Part shown: piece by piece, positions 5,182 to 6,772 of the stretch
How positions within the stretch are numbered: position 1 is the first letter of the stretch
How the letters are laid out: each line of letters starts with the position of its first letter
DNA from: an uncultured Clostridia bacterium
GTDB taxonomy: Bacteria; Bacillota; Clostridia; Peptostreptococcales; Anaerovoracaceae
Length of the DNA stretch: 6,772 bases
Reading direction: 5' to 3'
NCBI GenBank assembly: GCA_945788655.1
Contig: CALZMV010000075.1
Location: 1-6,772 of the forward strand
Notes under the pieces: generated by a model
Told to the model about the DNA's origin: nothing
The model's database searches: none
Seen by the model: the letters and a program-made list of their open reading frames with translations, nothing else
Program-made: the position numbers and the translations under genes

Positions 5182-6105
5182 ATGAATTATATACAAGTAG
5201 ACATAGAAGTAAGAGCAGAAGAACTGGAACCTGTGGTAGGCGTTCTTCTTATGAATGATATTGTTGAAACAGTGGTAGAAGACCCTGCAGATTTGCAGAG
5301 ACTTTTGAATAAAGAAGTGGACTACGAGTGGGACTATATCGCGCCGGAAGTTCTTGAGAGAGAAAACAGGAGTCCTAAGGTTACTTTCTATCTGGAAGAT
5401 ACGAAGGAAAACAAAGACCTTGCAATGAACGCTGTCAAGGCAGTGTGTGAGGCTTTCCCTGAAGCAGTGGTAAAGGTATCCATGGAAGATGATTCCGAGT
5501 GGAAAGACAAGTGGAAGGAATTCTTTAAGCCTGCAAAAGTTGGCCGCAAAATTGTTGTCAAGCCTACATGGTACGATTACGAGGAAAAAGACGATGACTT
5601 GGTAATTGAAATCGACCCGGGAATGGCCTTCGGAACAGGTACCCATGAAACCACTTCCCTTTGCCTTAAGATGATGGAGGATTATCTGAAGCCGGGGGAT
5701 AAGGTTTTAGACGTGGGATGCGGCTCGGGAATTTTGTCAATAGCAGGAGCGCTTCTGGGCGCATCGGAGGTTCTGGGGGTTGAAATAGACCCTGTTGCCG
5801 TTGAAATTGCGCAGCAGAACATTGAACTGAACAAGGTTACTGACGTTGCAAAAGCGCAGTATGGCGACCTTACAAAGGGAATAGACTTTAGAGCAGAAAT
5901 AGTTGTTGCAAATCTGATGGCAGACCTTGTTATGATGCTTTCAGGCAGCGTGCCCGGTCATATTGTACCCGGTGGTACATATATTTCCTCAGGTATTCTT
6001 GTGGAGAAGAGAGATATGGTTGCGCAAGCAATCGAAAAATGCGGCTTTAAGATTCTGGAAATCCGTGAAGACGGAATGTGGTGCGCAATTGCGGCTACTA
6101 TCTAG
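5182..6105 (+). CDS. prmA: Ribosomal protein L11 methyltransferase
   Basis: This cytoplasmic SAM-dependent enzyme trimethylates lysines and the N-terminus of ribosomal protein L11. The 307-residue length is typical. The N-terminal substrate-recognition domain (about 1-95) leads through the linker WKDKWKEFFKPAKVG to the catalytic domain. There the family signature DPGMAFGTGTHETT (about 148-161) is followed by SAM motif I VLDVGCGSG (175-183), the acidic end of strand 2 VEID (200-203), and VVANLMADLV, which matches the family motif IV. All key motifs are intact. ATG 5182 is seven bases after AGGAGG, so the start is secure. It is the first gene of an operon with rsmE, 72 bases downstream. This pairing is common in Bacillota. 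Confidence 0.97.
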   Translation: MNYIQVDIEVRAEELEPVVGVLLMNDIVETVVEDPADLQRLLNKEVDYEWDYIAPEVLERENRSPKVTFYLEDTKENKDLAMNAVKAVCEAFPEAVVKVSMEDDSEWKDKWKEFFKPAKVGRKIVVKPTWYDYEEKDDDLVIEIDPGMAFGTGTHETTSLCLKMMEDYLKPGDKVLDVGCGSGILSIAGALLGASEVLGVEIDPVAVEIAQQNIELNKVTDVAKAQYGDLTKGIDFRAEIVVANLMADLVMMLSGSVPGHIVPGGTYISSGILVEKRDMVAQAIEKCGFKILEIREDGMWCAIAATI

Positions 6106-6108
6106 CCG
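6092..6108 (+). other. Small hairpin over the prmA stop codon
   Basis: CGGCTA (6092-6097) and TAGCCG (6103-6108) can form a six-base-pair stem with a CTATC loop that includes the TAG stop of prmA. No T run follows, so it is not a terminator. It could influence mRNA processing or limit ribosome read-through into the gap before rsmE, or it could be chance. Confidence 0.3.
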
Positions 6109-6134
6109 GACGGGACTTGACTTTGTGCAAATGT

Positions 6135-6176
6135 AAATCTAGGGGAGGATAATAAGACAAATCTAGCGGAGGATAA
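6135..6176 (+). repeat. Tandem near-repeat carrying two Shine-Dalgarno sequences before rsmE
   Basis: An 18-base unit AAATCTAGSGGAGGATAA occurs at 6135-6152 and 6159-6176 with one mismatch (period 24). Both copies contain GGAGGA. Only the second is followed by a start codon (ATG 6178, five bases after GGAGG). The first has no ATG, GTG or TTG at a usable distance. A third, degenerate copy of the left part (ATCTAGCCGGA) starts at 6100 over the prmA stop codon. Confidence 0.8.
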
Positions 6177-6177
6177 G

Positions 6178-6772
6178 ATGAGTAGATTCTTTGTGAAACC
6201 ATCAGACATTGATGGCAAATACATATACATGACAGACAAACAGGATCTTCACCATATGAAAAAAGTCCTTAGAATGTCTGCCGGGGATGAAATGGATATT
6301 TCAGACGGTTCGGCATGGGAATATCATGTGGTGATTGAAGAGTTAAGCGATAAAGAAGCGGTGCTTCTTATTCTTGACAAGCAGAAGTTCGCAAGGGAAC
6401 CTGAGCTTCTGGTTACGCTGTTTCAGGGCATTCCCAAGGCGGGCAAGATGGAAGGTATCATTCAGAAGTGCGTTGAATTAGGAGTAAACTCCATCGTTCC
6501 TGTTTTTATGGAAAGAACGGTAGTTGTGGACAAGGGCAATTTCGGGAAAAAGCTTGACAGGTGGCAGAAGATAAGCGATGAGGCTGTTAAGCAATGCAAG
6601 CGCGGCATTATTCCTGACATTCAGGAGGCATGCAGGTTTAATCAGGCACTAAACCTGATGCGGGATTACGATCTGATACTTTTTCCTTACGAAAATGAGG
6701 ATAACAGAACTATCAAGGACTGCCTGAGAAAAATCGCAGATTCCGAGGAAAAGCCTAAAACAGTTGCCATTA
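6178..6772 (+). CDS. rsmE: 16S rRNA (uracil-1498-N3) methyltransferase, N-terminal part
   Basis: The gene runs off the window end, and 198 codons are visible of the usual 240-250. It starts MSRFFV, as RsmE proteins commonly do, with an N-terminal PUA-like RNA-binding domain (about residues 1-70, including LHHMKKVLRMSAGDEM). The start of the SPOUT methyltransferase domain follows: LFQGIPKAGKMEGIIQKCVELGV (about 80-102), then VPVFMERTVV and RWQKISDEAVKQCKRGIIPDI. These are signature stretches of the family. The enzyme methylates U1498 of 16S rRNA in assembled 30S subunits. The SAM-binding trefoil knot motifs lie beyond the window. ATG 6178 follows GGAGG by five bases. It is probably co-transcribed with prmA, since I see no promoter or terminator between them. 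Confidence 0.95.
   Translation, partial: MSRFFVKPSDIDGKYIYMTDKQDLHHMKKVLRMSAGDEMDISDGSAWEYHVVIEELSDKEAVLLILDKQKFAREPELLVTLFQGIPKAGKMEGIIQKCVELGVNSIVPVFMERTVVVDKGNFGKKLDRWQKISDEAVKQCKRGIIPDIQEACRFNQALNLMRDYDLILFPYENEDNRTIKDCLRKIADSEEKPKTVAI

Noticed and set aside
5176..5646. Reading frame of 156 residues on - over the start of prmA
   Set aside because: It is antisense to a highly conserved gene, with no family resemblance and no promoter.
6117..6145. Internal promoter for rsmE (TTGACT at 6117-6122)
   Set aside because: At 17-18 bases downstream there is only TAGGGG, which is not a usable -10 box.
1..6772. CRISPR array, insertion sequence, integrase, att site, tRNA or rRNA genes
   Set aside because: I found no spaced repeat array, transposase or recombinase motif, long terminal inverted repeat, or tRNA-like cloverleaf on either strand. 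No direct repeats were found flanking the ATPase gene.

Overview
The window reads as a chromosomal segment of a moderately AT-rich member of the Bacillota, most likely class Clostridia. The grounds are strong AGGAGG-type ribosome binding sites, a TTG start, AGA-dominated arginine usage in the housekeeping genes, a DUF1836 gene (a family largely confined to Bacillota) and the prmA-rsmE gene pair. The species cannot be named from the sequence.

Layout, left to right. (1) The 3' end of a GPH-family (MelB-type) cation:sugar symporter on + ends in a strong hairpin terminator. (2) Convergent to it is a DUF1836 gene, encoding a putative MerR-like DNA-binding regulator, on -. (3) Divergent from that is an acyl-CoA synthetase of the AMP-forming ANL superfamily on +. 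The two genes appear to share a compact bidirectional promoter whose two -35 boxes form one palindrome. (4) A stand-alone AAA_14/DUF4143 ATPase on +, with its own promoter candidate and codon preferences unlike its neighbours, looks like an accessory insertion. (5) Convergent to it is a MerR regulator with a GyrI-like ligand-binding domain on -. The stop codons of both genes lie inside one perfect hairpin. (6) Divergent from merR is the start of a translation-maintenance operon, prmA (ribosomal protein L11 methyltransferase) followed by rsmE (16S rRNA m3U1498 methyltransferase, cut by the window end). The rsmE ribosome binding site sits in a tandem near-repeat.

Functionally, prmA and rsmE form a ribosome-modification operon. 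The DUF1836/acyl-CoA synthetase pair looks like a local regulator plus a fatty-acid or carboxylic-acid activation enzyme. The MerR protein is a small-molecule sensor with no obvious transporter target in view, and it may control only itself or the adjacent operon. The ATPase has no partner gene in the window.

I see no CRISPR array, tRNA, rRNA, insertion sequence or integrase, and no clear case for an undescribed multi-gene system. The most informative unexplained signals are in the intergenic regions: the shared -35 palindrome, the inverted repeats before the ATPase gene, and the duplicated Shine-Dalgarno unit before rsmE. All intergenic gaps are shorter than 300 bases.
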